A stretch of DNA of 5,643 bases, taken from positions 1-5,643 of the forward strand of contig CAIJTL010001054.1 in NCBI GenBank assembly GCA_903823545.1, in the 5' to 3' direction. Both the position numbers and the translations under genes were made by a program. This document shows, piece after piece, positions 5,201 through 5,643 of the stretch; positions within the stretch are counted from its first letter, which is position 1; the number at the start of each line of letters is the position of its first letter. Source of the stretch: an uncultured Planctomycetaceae bacterium (lineage in GTDB: Bacteria > Planctomycetota > Planctomycetia > Planctomycetales > Planctomycetaceae). The notes below the pieces were generated by a model. It was given only the letters and a program-made list of their open reading frames with translations. It was not told the DNA's origin and searched no databases.

Positions 5201-5643
5201 AGGACATCGGCACGAAGCGGCTCGGCACCGACGACGGCACATCAGGGCGCGGCCACAAGCCGAACGATTCGCCGTTGAGTGCCGCTCCGAAATCGACATG
5301 GTCGATGAACTGCGAGAGGTTGTGATTCACGTCGGCCGCAACGAGCCAGACGTTGTCGCCGTGAGCCGCATCGAGCCGGAAGTCATTCGGATCAGTCCCG
5401 CCGCTGCTGTCGAAGTCAGACTCGTCGAACACGACATAACTCAACGGCGCGAGCATCGTCCCGTTCGGGATGCGGAACTTCTTGTAGTCGCCGTTCGTGT
5501 CGCTCAAGTACCAGCCGCTGAGGTCAATCGTCGAGTTCGTTGGATTAAAAAGCTCGATCGCGTCCACGTCGGGCAGATCTGTGTGTGTCAGCACCTCGTT
5601 GATGACGATGCTGTTGATGGGGCCGATTCCAGCGACACCGGGC
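2232..5643 (-). CDS. Giant lamin-tail/RTX calcium-binding repeat protein, C-terminal part (N-terminus beyond window)
   Basis: The frame ends at TAG (2234-2232) and stays open to the right edge, giving 1136 visible residues. A GTG at 5594 could be read as a start, but the 16 codons before it already encode a lamin-tail strand (INSIVINEVLTHTD), so the gene continues off the window. Numbering from 5594, domains in order are: lamin-tail domain 1 (to about 115), lamin-tail domain 2 (145-316, with VVISEVMYHPTE, then WRLAGDVRFEFATGTTL), a beta-rich region of unknown fold (321-559), and RTX repeats of type GGxGxDxLx (560-1073). It closes with a short tail ending NEIDETFSLVPDWLA. RTX nonapeptides bind calcium and fold into parallel beta-rolls outside the cell; lamin-tail domains are common in very long bacterial surface proteins, sometimes with CotH kinase domains. 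No membrane anchor or sorting motif is evident at the C-terminus. Only one cysteine (468) is present. Export is inferred; the signal sequence would lie outside the window. Confidence 0.9.
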   Translation of the reverse strand, partial: PGVAGIGPINSIVINEVLTHTDLPDVDAIELFNPTNSTIDLSGWYLSDTNGDYKKFRIPNGTMLAPLSYVVFDESDFDSSGGTDPNDFRLDAAHGDNVWLVAADVNHNLSQFIDHVDFGAALNGESFGLWPRPDVPSSVPSRFVPMSSQTLGAANSGPRLGQVVISEVMYHPTELPNVNEDDLEFVEIQNRSNASVTLTNWRLAGDVRFEFATGTTLAANARLVIVPFDPADPLNADRLRLFRETYGLPQSAVLFGGLKGHLDDGGGTIRLLKPDEPPLGEPNFIPLILEDAVEFDDVAPWATMADGGGQSLTRMTGVNWGFDPASWIGAVPSAGIAQAADMIVSRDVSGNLLIEATVVGGAIDTLTIDFVPGTGNNYFAIRNVGRTVAALNVPNSVQVNANEVRVPLASVTGSRILVSLAGGDDVATIDLVGGLGNKTIEVFGGTGIDDVRLVGAAAAVSSVVYRATGANSGEVAIGTMLVKCTDVSFLTDTQIATDRRIEVDSTRLTGSVAAQIAVDPALATRLAVSLTSHANAPIARFGAPNTGVTLAGGTGFDTLSVVSLPNGFAKKLTLLGLGGDDTLTSNVLAGTLLDGGEGNDSIVGGAGKETMLGGNGNDTLIGNGGDDSLTGGAGIDLLTGNLGNDVLTGDANDTLIESGDVNFTMTGTSLAGLGTDKLSGFGAVRLTGGASANNLKVTGFSGRVTLIGGEGNDTLTGGGSGATSLDGGNGNDTLIGGTGLATLLGGAGDDSLTGSSKDDRLDGGSGIDRLNGLAGNDVLLGGNSFDSDTLTGGAGNDSLDGGDASDSLDGSDGNDTLAGGQGNDILTGGNGTDVIREVTDADMLVSTIPNQAGKLRLTKSYNEENVFLEQEDFTGIEQLDLTGGYSNDLIDTRAFSGSVKLDGFYGNDTLLSGNGNDTLIGGYHSDSLNSGAGNDLLSGEPAGSFFFVSENGNDTLEGGLGTDTLSETGDTDFVLTNSQMTGFGTDSLSGIEAARLTGGDYNNRFDARAFSGPVTLIGNNGDDTLIGGTNNDVLDGGAGNDGLAGLAGNDTITGGIGSDTILGGLGNDSLTGGLDRDTVLGELGSDKVIGDLSTGGSTSVDKLAGGNGSGKNTGDTFVGLANEIDETFSLVPDWLA
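2592..3698 (-). repeat. Three related 50-70 residue modules interrupting the RTX blocks
   Basis: Three insertions between RTX blocks resemble each other: 3698-3522 (residues 633-691), 3134-2937 (821-886) and 2744-2592 (951-1001). Modules 1 and 3 share the order D-T-L-x-E-x-G-D, then F-x-(M/L)-T, then G-(L/F)-G-T-D-x-L-S-G, then R-L-T-G-G, then F-S-G-x-V-T-L-I-G. Module 2 is more divergent: it begins REVTDADMLVS, replaces the middle with a charged stretch (KSYNEENVFLEQEDF), and rejoins the pattern at TGIEQLDLTGGYSNDLIDTR and AFSGSVKLDG. Modules 2 and 3 share DxRAFSG. The likely role is as non-calcium-binding turns of the same solenoid, which is inferred. Confidence 0.75.
2881..2907. repeat. 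Exact 27-bp repeat unit, copy 1 (copy 2 at 3778-3804)
   Basis: The 27 bases here, beginning ccgatgagcgtgtcgttg, recur without mismatch at 3778-3804. Both copies encode the RTX unit GNGNDTLIG on the minus strand. A near copy (one visible change, ttaccg for ttgccg) lies at 3437-3463. Identity at every third position between two copies 900 bp apart suggests recent duplication or conversion within the array. Confidence 0.8.
3918..4634 (-). other. Beta-rich central region of unassigned fold in the RTX protein
   Basis: Residues 321-559 match no domain I can name. The stretch alternates hydrophobic strands with glycine/aspartate turns, for example LVSLAGGDDVATIDLVGG followed by KTIEVFGGTGIDDVRLVGA. 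These look like degenerate relatives of the RTX turns further on. The only cysteine of the visible protein sits here (468). It is probably a beta-helix or beta-sandwich leading into the beta-roll, but that is inference from composition. Confidence 0.5.
4647..5162 (-). other. Lamin-tail domain 2 (encoded region)
   Basis: Residues 145-316 repeat the lamin-tail order: VVISEVMYHP, EFVEIQNRSNASVTLTNWRL, FEFATGTTLAANARLVIV, then HLDDGGGTIRLLKP. They end with VEFDDVAPWATMADGGGQSL and a tryptophan-rich close (GVNWGFDPASWIGAVPSAG). The domain is longer than domain 1 because of an insert near residues 212-238. The closing PW...ADGGGQSL segment is typical of lamin-tail regions in long planctomycete-type secreted proteins, from general knowledge of the family. 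Confidence 0.8.
5250..5643 (-). other. Lamin-tail domain 1 (encoded region)
   Basis: The reading frame from the right edge to about residue 115 (counted from 5594) has the immunoglobulin-like lamin-tail pattern: a first strand IVINEVLTH, then AIELFNPTNSTIDLSGWYL, then FRIPNGTMLAPLSYVVF, and a later strand VWLVAADVN. The acidic-plus-asparagine centre (ELFNPTN) and the GW turn are the family's clearest marks. The fold is assigned from motif order by eye. Confidence 0.8.

Noticed and set aside
5592..5594. GTG as the true start of the giant protein
   Set aside because: It lies inside a lamin-tail strand and the frame is open to the window edge, so the gene continues upstream.

Overview
The window is one face of a probable operon read entirely on the minus strand, so gene order runs from right to left. 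It suggests a member of the Planctomycetota or a similar Gram-negative, large-genome bacterium. This is an inference from the gene combination: a very long secreted-type protein with lamin-tail and RTX repeats, followed by a VTC-domain polyphosphate-polymerase-like protein, a DUF4956 membrane protein and a HlyD-type adaptor. No marker gene is present to settle the taxonomy.

Layout: positions 5643-2232 hold the C-terminal 1136 residues of a giant protein whose N-terminus lies beyond the right edge. It has two lamin-tail domains, an unassigned beta-rich middle, and about 34 RTX (GGxGxDxLx) nonapeptides split into four blocks by three copies of a related 50-70 residue module. After 45 bases comes a complete 245-residue VTC-domain protein (2186-1449), then a 157-base gap containing a perfect 9-bp inverted repeat, then a complete 233-residue DUF4956 protein (1291-590). 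Three bases after its stop codon a HlyD-family periplasmic adaptor begins (586) and runs off the left edge.

Functionally, VTC-domain and DUF4956 genes are recurrent neighbours in bacteria, often beside CotH-type or surface-protein genes. A reasonable inference is one envelope-associated unit: a calcium-binding extracellular protein, a cytosolic nucleotide/polyphosphate enzyme, an integral membrane partner and an export adaptor. No RNA genes, insertion sequences, CRISPR arrays or convincing terminators were seen. All plus-strand open frames look like antisense shadows.
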